Assembly: GCA_018823835.1 (NCBI GenBank)
Contig: JAHJHT010000002.1
Coordinates: 1,488,001 to 1,552,000 of the forward strand
Length of the DNA: 64,000 nt
Reading direction: 5' to 3'
DNA from: Alphaproteobacteria bacterium
GTDB lineage: Bacteria > Pseudomonadota > Alphaproteobacteria > Rhizobiales > Rhizobiaceae
Within the stretch, counting starts at the first letter, position 1, and each line of letters starts with the position of its first letter. Below, piece after piece: positions 40,362-52,064 of the stretch. A model generated the notes under the pieces. The model searched no databases. It saw nothing but the letters and a program-made list of their open reading frames with translations, and was not told the origin of the DNA. The translations under genes and the position numbers were made by a program.

Positions 40362-40754
40362 ATGGATTTTGTGCTTCCCTGGCCGACGGCGCAGGGGGAA
40401 TGGCTTGCCTGGGGCAGCGCGGCCGTGACGGTGCTGTTCGGCATCATCCTGCTTTTTGCGCCGGGCCTTTCCTTCAGGCTGCTCAGGCTGCAGACGACGC
40501 CGGAACATCCGGAGGCCGTGGCCGAGGCGCGCGGCACCATGTCGGGCTTCTATCTCGGAGTCGGGCTCTGCTGCATCCTGCTTGCCCAGCCGCTGCTTTA
40601 CCTGGCGCTCGGCGCGTCCTGGCTGCTGACGGCATTCGGCCGCATCGTGTCGATGATGTCGGACCGCGGAAACACACTCTACAATTGGGTTTCGCTTGCC
40701 ATCGAGGCGGTGCTCGCAGCCCTGCCACTCGGGTATGCCTTTGGTTTCCTGTAG
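40362..40754 (+). CDS. Small four-helix membrane protein, possible phage-infection factor
   Basis: A 130-residue protein with about four hydrophobic segments (WLAWGSAAVTVLFGIILLFAP, GFYLGVGLCCILLAQ, LLYLALGASWLLTAFGRIV and SLAIEAVLAALPLGYAF). The loop SMMSDRGNTLYNW is distinctive and resembles DUF4345-type proteins. From memory, a rhizobial protein named after Agrobacterium locus AGROH133_08824, reported as needed for phage infection, lies at this position between priA and atpH; I could not verify identity. The ATG at 40362 is favoured over upstream in-frame codons because the protein then starts with the conserved-looking MDFVLPWP. It is 93 nt after priA and 240 nt before atpH. Confidence 0.75.
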   Translation: MDFVLPWPTAQGEWLAWGSAAVTVLFGIILLFAPGLSFRLLRLQTTPEHPEAVAEARGTMSGFYLGVGLCCILLAQPLLYLALGASWLLTAFGRIVSMMSDRGNTLYNWVSLAIEAVLAALPLGYAFGFL

Positions 40755-40994
40755 TGATTCGTGCGGCGCTTGCGCCATGCCAAAGGGCAGTGCGACAATA
40801 GTGCCGGAAATGCCGTCCAGCCAACGTGTTGCGGTCTCCAAAGGCCTGTGCTAGACGGCAATCGACTTTCGGCAGGGGGGTGCGGACTACGTACGCTCGA
40901 AGTCGAGAAATTCCAGTGAGGCCAATGATTTAGCCAGCTCGTCGGGCTGGCGGTGTGTAAATCGCGGCCGGCCAGAGAAGAGAAAAGACGATCA

Positions 40995-41555
40995 GTGGCA
41001 AAGTCCAGCTCGCCAATCTCAAGCATCGCAGATCGCTACGCGGGTTCGCTTTTCGATCTCGCGCTGCAGTCCAAGTCGGTGGCCAAGGTCGAGGGCGACC
41101 TCGGACGCTTCGAGGAACTGCTGAATGGCAGTGACGATCTCAGCCGGATGATCAAGAGCCCGGTGTTTTCGGCCGACGAGCAGTACAAGGCCATCGTGGC
41201 CATCGCCGACAAGGCCGGCATCAAGGGCCTCGTCGGCAATTTCCTGCGCGTCGTGGCCAAGAACCGCCGCCTCTTCGTCATCCCCGCGATGATCAAGGCC
41301 TTCCGCAACATTGCCGCAGAACAGCGCGGCGAGGTCGCCGCAGACGTCGTTTCAGCACACCCGCTGACCGGCGCGCAGCAATCCGAACTATCGGCCGCGC
41401 TGAAAGGCGTGACCGGCAAGGACATCGTGATCTCGGCGACGGTCGATCCGTCGCTGCTCGGCGGGCTGGTCGTCAAGATCGGTTCGCGCCAGATCGACAC
41501 GTCACTCAAAACCAAACTCAATTCGCTCAAGCTTGCACTGAAAGAGGTCGGCTGA
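40995..41555 (+). CDS. atpH: ATP synthase F1 subunit delta
   Basis: The peripheral-stalk subunit linking F1 to b subunits. The 186-residue protein starts with GTG ([23 protein letters not shown]), preceded by GAAGAGAAAAG. Typical segments are [34 protein letters not shown] and the C-terminal [25 protein letters not shown]. It heads the operon atpH-A-G-D-C. The a, b and c membrane genes are not in this window, as usual in rhizobia, where F0 is encoded separately. The 240 nt upstream probably hold the operon promoter, but I see no clear one. The stop overlaps the atpA start by one base (TGATG). Confidence 0.95.
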   Translation: MAKSSSPISSIADRYAGSLFDLALQSKSVAKVEGDLGRFEELLNGSDDLSRMIKSPVFSADEQYKAIVAIADKAGIKGLVGNFLRVVAKNRRLFVIPAMIKAFRNIAAEQRGEVAADVVSAHPLTGAQQSELSAALKGVTGKDIVISATVDPSLLGGLVVKIGSRQIDTSLKTKLNSLKLALKEVG

Positions 41556-43084
41556 TGGACATCCGCGCCGCGGAAATTTCCGCAATTCTCAAAGACCAGA
41601 TCAAGAATTTCGGCAAGGAGGCCGAGGTCTCCGAAGTCGGCCAGGTGTTGTCGGTAGGCGACGGTATCGCCCGCGTCTACGGCCTCGACAACGTCCAGGC
41701 CGGCGAGATGGTCGAGTTCCCCGGCGGCATTCGCGGCATGGCACTCAACCTTGAAAGCGACAATGTGGGCGTCGTCATCTTCGGCGCCGACCGCGACATC
41801 AAGGAAGGCGACGTCGTCAAGCGTACCGGCGCCATCGTCGACGTGCCGGTCGGTCCCGGCCTGCTCGGCCGCGTGGTCGACGCTCTCGGCAACCCGATCG
41901 ACGGCAAGGGCCCGATCAAGGCGACCGAACGTCGCCGCGTCGACGTCAAGGCGCCCGGCATCATCCCGCGCCAGTCGGTGCATGAGCCGATGTCGACCGG
42001 CCTGAAGGCCATCGATGCGCTCATCCCGGTCGGCCGCGGCCAGCGCGAGCTGGTCATCGGTGACCGTCAGACCGGCAAGACCGCGATCATTCTCGACACG
42101 ATCCTCAACCAGAAGTCGGTGCACGACAACGGTCCCGAGGCCGAGAAGCTCTACTGCGTCTACGTCGCCGTCGGCCAGAAGCGCTCGACCGTCGCGCAGT
42201 TCGTGAAGGTTCTCGAGGAGCGCGGTGCGCTCGAATACTCGATCATCATCGCCGCCACCGCCTCCGACGCGGCGCCGATGCAGTTCCTGGCGCCGTTCTC
42301 GGGCTGCGCCATGGGCGAATATTTCCGCGACAACGGCATGCATGCGCTGATCAGCTACGACGATCTGTCGAAGCAGGCCGTCGCCTATCGCCAGGTGTCG
42401 CTGCTGCTGCGCCGCCCGCCGGGCCGCGAAGCCTATCCGGGCGACGTCTTCTACCTGCACTCGCGCCTGCTGGAACGCGCTGCCAAGCTCAACAAGGACA
42501 ATGGCAGCGGTTCGCTGACCGCGCTTCCGGTCATCGAGACGCAGGCCAACGACGTGTCGGCCTACATCCCGACCAACGTGATCTCGATCACCGACGGCCA
42601 GATCTTCCTCGAGACGACGCTGTTCTTCCAGGGTATCCGCCCTGCCGTGAACGTCGGCCTCTCGGTGTCACGCGTCGGCTCGGCCGCCCAGATCAAGGCG
42701 ATGAAGCAGGTCGCCGGCTCGATCAAGGGCGAGCTCGCGCAGTACCGCGAGATGGCGGCCTTCGCACAGTTCGGCTCGGATCTCGACGCTGCGACGCAGC
42801 GCCTGCTCAACCGCGGCGCACGCCTGACCGAACTCCTGAAGCAGCCGCAGTTCTCGCCGCTGAAGACCGAGGAGCAGGTCGCGGTGATCTTCGCCGGCGT
42901 GAACGGCTACCTCGACAAGCTGGCGCTGAACCAGATCAGCAAGTTCGAGCAGGGCCTGCTGGCCCATATGCGCTCGGACGGCAAGGACGTGCTGGAAGCC
43001 ATCCGCAAGGAAAAGGCGCTGAGCGACGATCTTCGCGACAAGCTGAAGGCCCATATCGACGCCTTCGCGAAGAACTTCGCCTGA
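41555..43084 (+). CDS. atpA: ATP synthase F1 subunit alpha
   Basis: The 509-residue non-catalytic nucleotide-binding subunit. The Walker A motif GDRQTGKT is at 169-176, the usual position. The signature [17 protein letters not shown] follows. The start [19 protein letters not shown] contains the helix that contacts delta. Length and motifs are standard with nothing unusual. It overlaps atpH by one base and precedes atpG by 16 nt. Confidence 0.98.
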   Translation: MDIRAAEISAILKDQIKNFGKEAEVSEVGQVLSVGDGIARVYGLDNVQAGEMVEFPGGIRGMALNLESDNVGVVIFGADRDIKEGDVVKRTGAIVDVPVGPGLLGRVVDALGNPIDGKGPIKATERRRVDVKAPGIIPRQSVHEPMSTGLKAIDALIPVGRGQRELVIGDRQTGKTAIILDTILNQKSVHDNGPEAEKLYCVYVAVGQKRSTVAQFVKVLEERGALEYSIIIAATASDAAPMQFLAPFSGCAMGEYFRDNGMHALISYDDLSKQAVAYRQVSLLLRRPPGREAYPGDVFYLHSRLLERAAKLNKDNGSGSLTALPVIETQANDVSAYIPTNVISITDGQIFLETTLFFQGIRPAVNVGLSVSRVGSAAQIKAMKQVAGSIKGELAQYREMAAFAQFGSDLDAATQRLLNRGARLTELLKQPQFSPLKTEEQVAVIFAGVNGYLDKLALNQISKFEQGLLAHMRSDGKDVLEAIRKEKALSDDLRDKLKAHIDAFAKNFA

Positions 43085-43100
43085 GAGTGACGGACAGGGC

Positions 43101-45616
<2,516 letters not shown>

Positions 45617-45633
45617 GCCGATACTTACCAGAA

Positions 45634-45658
45634 ATGCGGGCGGCGTGACCGCCCGCAT
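45634..45658 (+). other. Perfect hairpin between atpD and atpC
   Basis: ATGCGGGCGG (45634-45643) and CCGCCCGCAT (45649-45658) form a 10-bp stem with loop CGTGA. There is no T-tract. Its place inside the operon suggests mRNA processing, stability or partial termination that sets the lower dose of epsilon. Confidence 0.6.
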
Positions 45659-45684
45659 CGTCCCCAAAGCGCATGTGAGAAACG

Positions 45685-46092
45685 ATGGCTGAAGCTTTCC
45701 AATTCGAACTCGTATCGCCCGAGCGCCTGCTGGTCTCGGAACAGGTCGAGTCCGTGGTCATCCCGGGCGCCGAAGGCGAGATGACGGTGATGGCCGACCA
45801 CGCGCCGGTGATGACGACGGTGAAGCCCGGCGTCGTAACCGTAAAGACGGTGGCCGGCGCAACGGAGCGCTACGTCGTGTTCGGCGGCTTTGCAGACGTG
45901 CTGCCGACCGGCTGCACCCTGCTTGCCGAATCGGCGGTGCTCGAGAAGGACGTCGACCGCACCGACATCGCCAAGCGCATCGAGCAGGCGCGCAAGGATG
46001 CCGATGAAGCGCATGACGATCATTCGCGCACCAAGGCCGAACAGTTCCTGCACCAGCTGACGACGCTGGAAGGCGCGATACTGCCAGCCTGA
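45685..46092 (+). CDS. atpC: ATP synthase F1 subunit epsilon
   Basis: A 135-residue rotor subunit and intrinsic inhibitor of ATP hydrolysis. The beta-sandwich start MAEAFQFELVSPERLLVSEQVESVVIPGAEGEMTVMADHAPVMTTVKPGVV is diagnostic. The short C-terminal helical part contains ERYVVFGGFADVLPTGCTLLAESA. It is the last gene of the operon, 68 nt after atpD, and is followed by an intrinsic terminator. Confidence 0.96.
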   Translation: MAEAFQFELVSPERLLVSEQVESVVIPGAEGEMTVMADHAPVMTTVKPGVVTVKTVAGATERYVVFGGFADVLPTGCTLLAESAVLEKDVDRTDIAKRIEQARKDADEAHDDHSRTKAEQFLHQLTTLEGAILPA

Positions 46093-46120
46093 GGCAGGGC
46101 CGGCAGCAGACGAGCAACCG

Positions 46121-46147
46121 AGCCGGGCCGCAGGGTCCGGCTTTTTT
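46121..46147 (+). terminator. Rho-independent terminator of the atp operon
   Basis: AGCCGG (46121-46126) pairs with CCGGCT (46137-46142), with weaker CC/GG pairing inside. Six T residues (46142-46147) follow. It lies 28 nt after the atpC stop. Confidence 0.85.
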
Positions 46148-46278
46148 GCGTATTGGCCCGGCTAAATGCCAGCACTCTCGCGGAACGATTGGACCAGCGG
46201 GCCAAAATTGCACGCCAGCGGCGAGAAACTGCGCTAAGTGACCTTGCCGGATGACACCGCCGGCACAGTTCATCGCGA

Positions 46279-47529
46279 ATGCCGGACATGACCAGCGAAC
46301 CGTCGGAACCAGAAATCAGCCGCTTCGCCGCCTTCGGCCATCGGCCCTTTCTGAACTTCTGGCTGGCGCGCTTCCTGGCGACCTTTGCGACACAGATCGT
46401 CTCGGTGGCGGTCGGCTGGCAAATCTACGACCTGACGCGCGACCCGCTCGATCTCGGCCTGGTCGGGATCATCCAGTTCCTGCCGGCACTCCTGCTGGTG
46501 CTCGTCACCGGGGCCGTGGCCGACCGTTTCGGCCGCCGCCTGATCATGGGACTGGCCTCTGTGGTGGAGGCCTTCTGTGCATTGGCACTTCTCCTGCTCA
46601 CCTGGCACGGGCTGGCCGGTCCGGGACCCATATTCATGGTGCTCGGGGTCTTCGGCGTAGCGCGCGCCTTCTTCGGACCTGCCTCTGCCTCGCTGGTTGC
46701 CAATCTCGTGCCGCCGCCAATCTTCGCCAACGCGGTCGCCTGGAACTCGTCGGCATGGCAGACGGCGACGATCGTCGGCCCCGTGGCCGGTGGCCTGCTC
46801 TACGGCCTGTCGCCGGAGATCGCCTATGGATCGGCGGCCGTGCTGATGGCTGCGGGGGCGACATTGGTCTTTGCCATTCCGCGGCCGACACAGCGCAGCC
46901 AGACCAACAAGCCGACGCTGGAAACGCTGTTTGCCGGGATCCGGTACATCATGGGCGAAAAGGTGGTGCTCGGCGCCATCTCCCTCGACCTCTTCGCCGT
47001 GCTCCTGTCCGGTGCGGTGGCGCTGCTGCCGGTCTATGCGCGCGACATCCTCGAACTCGGGCCCTGGGGTCTCGGGCTGCTGCGCGCCGCCCCGGGCGTC
47101 GGCGCCATCATGGTCGCGGTGTGGCTGGCCGGACACCCGATGCGCGACCATGCGGGCAAGCTGATGTTCGGCTTCGTGGCGCTGTTCGGCCTGCTGACGG
47201 TGGTGTTCGGCATCTCGACTACGCCGTGGCTGTCGATCGCGGCGCTTGCGCTGCTTGGAGCGGCGGACATGATCAGCGTCTATGTGCGCGAGACGCTCAT
47301 CCAGTTGTGGACGCCGGACGAGGTGCGCGGCCGTGTCAACGCGGTGAACATGGTCTTCGTCGGGGCTTCCAACGAACTCGGCGAGTTCCGCGCCGGCACG
47401 ATGGCGGCGCTGATCGGGACGGTTCCGGCAGTGGTTTTCGGCGGCGTCGGGGCTGTCGCAGTGGCCGGGCTCTGGGCCTACCTGTTTCCGGAACTCCGGC
47501 GCATCAGACACCTGCAGGGGCGCGGCTGA
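46279..47529 (+). CDS. MFS exporter (EntS/MFS_3-like)
   Basis: A 416-residue transporter with about twelve membrane segments. The N-terminal FLNFWLARFLATFATQIVSVAVGWQIYDLT and the loop GAVADRFGRRLIMG resemble the MFS_3/EntS group, which includes siderophore and macrolide exporters. The central VRETLIQLWTPDEVRGRVNAVNMVFVGASNELGEF is also typical of this group. The substrate is unknown, and no siderophore genes are nearby. A second ATG three codons later would be an alternative start. Its stop lies one base from the stop of the convergent amidotransferase gene. Confidence 0.88.
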   Translation: MPDMTSEPSEPEISRFAAFGHRPFLNFWLARFLATFATQIVSVAVGWQIYDLTRDPLDLGLVGIIQFLPALLLVLVTGAVADRFGRRLIMGLASVVEAFCALALLLLTWHGLAGPGPIFMVLGVFGVARAFFGPASASLVANLVPPPIFANAVAWNSSAWQTATIVGPVAGGLLYGLSPEIAYGSAAVLMAAGATLVFAIPRPTQRSQTNKPTLETLFAGIRYIMGEKVVLGAISLDLFAVLLSGAVALLPVYARDILELGPWGLGLLRAAPGVGAIMVAVWLAGHPMRDHAGKLMFGFVALFGLLTVVFGISTTPWLSIAALALLGAADMISVYVRETLIQLWTPDEVRGRVNAVNMVFVGASNELGEFRAGTMAALIGTVPAVVFGGVGAVAVAGLWAYLFPELRRIRHLQGRG

Positions 47530-47530
47530 C

Positions 47531-48247
47531 CTAGCCCCTGGCCGGCTGGCCGAAGATCGTTTCCAGGAACTCGTGAAGCCAGCGCTTCAGATGCATGTCC
47601 CAGATCAGGCGGCCGCCGAGGTGGTCGCGCCCGGGCTGGGCACCGGGCAGCTCGAAGCGATGCGCACCGTGCACGACCCAGCGCTGCATCATCATCTGGG
47701 TGAGTTCTGCGTGGAACTGGATTCCCCAGGCATTCTTGCCATAACGGAAGGCCTGGTTGGGGTAGGTTTCGGCCGAGGCCAGCAGCGTGGCATCCTTGGG
47801 CAGCGAGAAGCCCTCGCGGTGGAACTGGTAGACCATCTCGGGCCAACGCATCAGCGCCTTTCCCTCCTCTGTGGGGCGGATCGGGTACCAGCCAATCTCG
47901 ACCAGGCCCTTCTCGTGGCCCTCCACCTTGCCGCCGAGATGGTTGACCAGCATCTGCGCGCCAAGGCAGATGCCAAGCAGGGGACGATCCTCGGCGAGAG
48001 GGACCTTCAGCCAGTCCGTCTCGCGGCGGACGAAGTCCTCGTCGTCATTGGCGCTCATGGGCCCGCCGAAGACGACGGCGCCGGCATGGTCTTCCAAGGT
48101 GTCGGGCAAATGGTCGCCGAGCGGGGGGCGCCGGATATCCAGATCGAAGCCGCTTTCCAGCAGGACATGGCCGACGCGGCCGGCGCTCGAACTCTCTTGA
48201 TGCAATACGACCAGTACCTTCGACCGCTGCGCTTCCCGTCCAGGCAT
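47531..48247 (-). CDS. Class I glutamine amidotransferase-like protein
   Basis: A 238-residue stand-alone GATase of the GMP-synthase-like group. The nucleophile is Cys94 in GICLGAQML, and His179/Glu181 lie in GIQFHAELT. GPMSANDDED after VVFGG is characteristic of these stand-alone forms. No synthase domain is attached and the ammonia acceptor is unknown; some relatives act in gamma-glutamyl metabolism. It lies 6 nt downstream of the TerB gene and is probably cotranscribed with it. Confidence 0.88.
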   Translation of the reverse strand: MPGREAQRSKVLVVLHQESSSAGRVGHVLLESGFDLDIRRPPLGDHLPDTLEDHAGAVVFGGPMSANDDEDFVRRETDWLKVPLAEDRPLLGICLGAQMLVNHLGGKVEGHEKGLVEIGWYPIRPTEEGKALMRWPEMVYQFHREGFSLPKDATLLASAETYPNQAFRYGKNAWGIQFHAELTQMMMQRWVVHGAHRFELPGAQPGRDHLGGRLIWDMHLKRWLHEFLETIFGQPARG

Positions 48248-48253
48248 GGGTGT

Positions 48254-48745
48254 TCAGTCGTCTCCCGCTGGCGCGTCGGGCGCATCCGGCGCATCGCGCT
48301 GGGCCTTCTGGCGCTCCAGAACGCGGTCCCGACGATCGACACCGATGAGTTCGGCGACGCGCCAGACGATGTTGTCTTCAAGTTCATGCAGTTCGCCGTC
48401 GGCGAAGACGATCTCCCACATCACGCCGATGAACTCGACGCGCGCCTCGGGGTCGAGGTGCCGCTTCAAAACGCTGGTGAAGGTGAAGAGGTCGACGGCA
48501 TCCTCGTCAGCCTCGCCACCGGCGGCAACGAGCCTGTCCAGCGCCTCGCCGGTGACGCCGTAGGACTCAGTCAGGAGTTGCTTCATGCGCTCCCACTCGA
48601 CGTCATGGCGCACACCGTCGGCATCCATGACATGGTACATCAGGGCCGCCGCGGCGACGCGCGGATCGTCCTTGTCGGGGGAGCTTTCTCCATCGGAGCT
48701 GCCTGCCGGCAGTTTCTTCAGAAAGGCGACGACACGATCGAACAT
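48254..48745 (-). CDS. TerB-family protein
   Basis: A 163-residue helical protein of the TerB/DjlA-like fold. It reads MFDRVVAFLKKL, then a short Gly/Ser/Asp-rich linker, then DPRVAAAALMYHVMDADGVRHDVEWERMKQLL. The second repeat RVEFIGVMWEIVFADGELHELEDNIVWRVAELIGV contains the acidic DADG/ADGE metal-binding-like motifs. Relatives are annotated as tellurite resistance, but stand-alone copies are general. GAGGAAT precedes the ATG; a long upstream open frame is a shadow. The tail DAPDAPDAPAGDD is a small Asp-Ala-Pro repeat. It lies between the HemY-like and amidotransferase genes. Confidence 0.85.
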   Translation of the reverse strand: MFDRVVAFLKKLPAGSSDGESSPDKDDPRVAAAALMYHVMDADGVRHDVEWERMKQLLTESYGVTGEALDRLVAAGGEADEDAVDLFTFTSVLKRHLDPEARVEFIGVMWEIVFADGELHELEDNIVWRVAELIGVDRRDRVLERQKAQRDAPDAPDAPAGDD

Positions 48746-48779
48746 GGTATTCCTCGGATGGGTGATTGGCGCAGGACCG

Positions 48780-50492
48780 TCAGAACAGACGGAAGCGGCT
48801 CGTAGACTTGTCCTGGTCCTCGTCCGGGTCGACGCCCGGATCGTCAGGCAATCGGACGACCTCGGCAAGCTGTTCCTCGGGGCCCGCATCGTCGGCATCG
48901 TTAGCAGCGGTCTTCGCCGGAGCGTCGGCAACAGCCGGCGCTGGCTTGCCAGCAACGGGGGCTGGCTCTTCCGACTTCTTCGGCTCGGGCTCGGGAAGCG
49001 GCTTCTTCGCTTCCTCGGCCGCCACCGGCTCAGCTGCGGGTTTCACTGTTTCAGGCGCAGGCTTCTTCGGCTCCGGCGTCGGCACTTTCGTATCAATGAC
49101 CTCGGCTTCCGCGACATCCTCGGCCGGCGGCGCGGCAGGCGGCGGCGCGAGCGAAGGCCGCATGGCCTGAGCGTCGGCGTCGTCCTGCTCGATCAACTGG
49201 CCGATGCGCTCGACCGGAACCCGCCATTCGAAGGCGTCGAGCTTGCCGGTGACCGGCGAAACCGGCGCCCATTTCTCTGCGACGTAGCCGTCGGCGACCC
49301 AGGCGGGATCGCGCGGCGCGCGTACGGCCTTCGACAGAAGCTGGCGGACGCGGCCCTGGTCGCCCGTTTCGAGTTCCTCGATGTCGGCGAGCAGCAGGTA
49401 GGCGCCTTCGCGCGGCTGGATGCGGATGGCTGCCTCGGCGGCCTCGCGCGCTTCCTTCAGCTCGTGCGCATCGATGGCCGCACGCGCGACGGCGAGCGAG
49501 GATTCGATGTTGTTCTGCTTCAGCGACTGGAGCTTGCGGGCGCGCTTCAGGCGGTCGTGGACGGCATCGCCGTGCCGCGCATGGGTGTAGAGGTCGGCGA
49601 TCTCCGGATGCGGCTCGGCTTTCCAGGCCGCCTCGAGGATCTTGGCGCCGCGGCGGGTATCTTCCTGTTTGAACAGAGCCCGCGCCGCCGCAATGGCTGC
49701 CGGCACGAAATCGGGCGAGAGGCGATTGGCCTCGATGGCGGCCGAGCGGGCCGCTGCCGGATCGCTGTCCAGAAGGTCCTCGGCCTTGGCCGTCAGCAAC
49801 ACCGAACGGCGCCTGTTTGCGGCATCGCGCGCAATCTGGCCGGTTGAGGCCTGAGCGTCGACGAGCCTCAGAGCGCCGTCCCAATCGCCACGCGCGGTCT
49901 TTTCCTCGAGCGTCGATTCGGAAGCCCAGGCGAGCTGCGGCGCGACGTCGGCGGCGCGGGCGGCGTAGTGTTGCGCCGCCGTGCGGTCACCGAGGCGCTC
50001 GGCCTCGAGGTAGAGGCCGCGCAGGCCAAGCAGGCGCATTTCCGGGTCGTCGAGCATGCGCTCGAATTTTTCGCGCGCCGCCTCGTGGTCGCCCTCCAGC
50101 AGGGAGGCCTGGGCGTCGAGCAGGTTGATGAGCGGCTCGGTGTCGGAGCGGATGAGCTTTGCCGCCTGCTTGTTCATCTTGCGCGCAAGGGTCGCGTCCC
50201 CGGCACCAGCGGCGATCATGCCGGTCGACAGCGCCTGGTAGCCGCGATCGCGCTGGCGGACGCGGAAGTAGCGGGCAATCGTGTAGGGGCTGTTCCAGAT
50301 GGACTTGACCAGCCACCAGGTGATCATCACCGCGGCGACCACCGCCGTGACGGCGACGGCCGCAACCATCAGGGTGACGCGGTACTGGTAGCCCCCGAAG
50401 GTGACGAGCATGTCACCGGGACGATCGGCCAGCCAGGCGAAGCCCGCGGCGAGCGCAAGCACGAAGATGAGGAAGATGAGGATACGGATCAT
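48780..50492 (-). CDS. hemY: HemY-like TPR membrane protein
   Basis: A 570-residue inner-membrane protein of the HemY N-terminal family, associated with tetrapyrrole genes but of uncertain function; it is not protoporphyrinogen oxidase. Two membrane helices (about 3-22 and 38-61) are followed by tetratricopeptide-like helices to about residue 420. The last 130 residues are a Pro/Glu/Ala/Lys-rich low-complexity tail (PTPEPKKPAPETVKP and similar). It lies 10 nt after a mitofilin-like gene and downstream of hemC-hemD, as in many Alphaproteobacteria. Confidence 0.87.
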   Translation of the reverse strand: MIRILIFLIFVLALAAGFAWLADRPGDMLVTFGGYQYRVTLMVAAVAVTAVVAAVMITWWLVKSIWNSPYTIARYFRVRQRDRGYQALSTGMIAAGAGDATLARKMNKQAAKLIRSDTEPLINLLDAQASLLEGDHEAAREKFERMLDDPEMRLLGLRGLYLEAERLGDRTAAQHYAARAADVAPQLAWASESTLEEKTARGDWDGALRLVDAQASTGQIARDAANRRRSVLLTAKAEDLLDSDPAAARSAAIEANRLSPDFVPAAIAAARALFKQEDTRRGAKILEAAWKAEPHPEIADLYTHARHGDAVHDRLKRARKLQSLKQNNIESSLAVARAAIDAHELKEAREAAEAAIRIQPREGAYLLLADIEELETGDQGRVRQLLSKAVRAPRDPAWVADGYVAEKWAPVSPVTGKLDAFEWRVPVERIGQLIEQDDADAQAMRPSLAPPPAAPPAEDVAEAEVIDTKVPTPEPKKPAPETVKPAAEPVAAEEAKKPLPEPEPKKSEEPAPVAGKPAPAVADAPAKTAANDADDAGPEEQLAEVVRLPDDPGVDPDEDQDKSTSRFRLF

Positions 50493-50502
50493 GTCTGCTT
50501 CC

Positions 50503-51972
50503 TCACTCGGCCTTCATCGCCGCCGCAACGGCCTGGTCGACGAGTTTCTCGACCTCCATGCGGGCCCTGATCGTGTCGGCGAAGGAGGCGCCGGCCGCCT
50601 GCGAGGCTTCCGGCAGGGCGGCGTATTCGGCCAGCGCCTGCTCCAGGTCGCCGGCCTGGATGGCAACCTCCATGCGCGCAACGGTCTCCGGCACGCCGGC
50701 ACCCTCGACGGCGCCGATGGGGCGCACGGTGACGAGCGACTCGGCGCTGGTGAGCAAGCGCTCGAAGAAGCCTGCATCCTGTTTCGGCGGGGCGGCAGCG
50801 GCAATCATCGCGTTCGCTGCGGCATCGGTGCCGGCGAGAATGTCTGCACGGGTCGCGACGCCATTCTCGGCATAGGTGCGCAGTTCGGCGATGCCTGGAG
50901 CATCGGGTGCGATCGCGGCGAATGTCTCGATCTCGGACTGGAACGGCGTGCCGCGCTCGACGGCCGATTTCAGGGCCGCAGAAGCAATGGCGAGCGCGAC
51001 CTTGGGCTGGCCGGACTGCGCCTCGACCTTGTCGGCGAGGTTCTGGAGGTTCTGCTCGATGGCGCCGAGCCGGCCGTCGAAGCCGGAATTGGCCTCGCCT
51101 GCCGATTTGGCTAGCGCCTCGACGCCGGCGATCTGCTGCCTGATGGCGTCAATGTCTGCCGAAGCAGCCCCGCCTGCATTCTCTGCAAGCGCCGAGACCT
51201 TCGTCTCGATCTCGCCGATGCGGGTTCCAAGCGCGTCGAGGCCGGCACTGTCGCCAGCCTCGCCGGATTCGACGGCTTTCTGGAGCGCGCCGACATCGCT
51301 GCGGACCTGATCGAGGGCGGCAGAAAGCGCGTCGACCTTGGCGGGATCAGCACCCGGCGCGGCGCCGGGATTGTCTTTCAGAGCGGCAAGCTCGGATTTC
51401 AGCGCGGCTATGTCAGCTTCGACCTGGCCGGATTCCGGGGCCGGGCTCGCCATCGGCGCGGGCGTTCCGAGAACGCCGGCATATTGCAGCAGCCCGGCGG
51501 CGGCCAGTGCAACCACGCCTCCGACGATCCCGGCTACGAAAACGGGTGTGCGCGATGGCTTGGGCCGGTCGGCCGGGGCGGGCCTTGCCGAGGTGGGGCC
51601 CGGTCCGGTCGGGCCGCGGCCATAGGCGGAGGCGCTTTCGCTGGCGGGGCGCTTTGCGCTGCCATCGGTGTCCGGCTTGCCTGCGGCCGAGGCAGTTGCC
51701 TTGTCGTCCTTGACCGACGCCGGCTCCTTCGGCGTAGAACCTGCCGACGCCGATGACGAGGCTGCAGACGCTACCGTCGCGGAGGGCGAAGACCTGGTCT
51801 CGGACGCCGGCTTGTCGGTGCTTCCGGCCTTGACCTCAGAGGTTTGCGCAGCCGGCTTCGTGGCCGCGGAATCACCCTGTCCAGATACGCGCGACACAGA
51901 ACCAGGCTCGAGCTCGATGGTGACCGGCTCTCGCTTGGTCTTGGAATGCCGGGTCCTGGGGGTCTTGACCAT
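50503..51972 (-). CDS. Mitofilin (COG4223)-family membrane protein
   Basis: A 489-residue single-pass protein. Residues 1-135 are hydrophilic and Ser/Ala/Pro/Lys-rich. A membrane helix follows at about 140-165 (TPVFVAGIVGGVVALAAAGLLQYAGVL). Next comes an Ala-rich coiled coil (EADIAALKSELAALKDN onward) and a C-terminal mitofilin-like domain ending MEVEKLVDQAVAAAMKAE. The family is the alphaproteobacterial relative of mitochondrial Mic60, which shapes cristae and contact sites. Its position between hemD and the HemY-like gene is the conserved arrangement. The start is the ATG at 51972; upstream open frame is not conserved-looking. Confidence 0.86.
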   Translation of the reverse strand: MVKTPRTRHSKTKREPVTIELEPGSVSRVSGQGDSAATKPAAQTSEVKAGSTDKPASETRSSPSATVASAASSSASAGSTPKEPASVKDDKATASAAGKPDTDGSAKRPASESASAYGRGPTGPGPTSARPAPADRPKPSRTPVFVAGIVGGVVALAAAGLLQYAGVLGTPAPMASPAPESGQVEADIAALKSELAALKDNPGAAPGADPAKVDALSAALDQVRSDVGALQKAVESGEAGDSAGLDALGTRIGEIETKVSALAENAGGAASADIDAIRQQIAGVEALAKSAGEANSGFDGRLGAIEQNLQNLADKVEAQSGQPKVALAIASAALKSAVERGTPFQSEIETFAAIAPDAPGIAELRTYAENGVATRADILAGTDAAANAMIAAAAPPKQDAGFFERLLTSAESLVTVRPIGAVEGAGVPETVARMEVAIQAGDLEQALAEYAALPEASQAAGASFADTIRARMEVEKLVDQAVAAAMKAE

Positions 51973-52064
51973 AAGCGGCCTCCGCGGGTGACGATGTGGG
52001 TTCGAAACGTATGCCGGACAATCCCTACCATACCCCTGCCCCGTGAAAAGGGGCAGCCTGATGG

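Noticed and set aside
48254..48745. TerB as evidence of a tellurite-resistance or phage-defence ter cluster
   Set aside because: No other ter genes are present; stand-alone TerB-fold proteins are common.
48746..48955. N-terminal extension of the TerB gene
   Set aside because: The extension is Arg/Thr-rich and overlaps the HemY-like gene; the ATG at 48745 has GAGG at the right distance.
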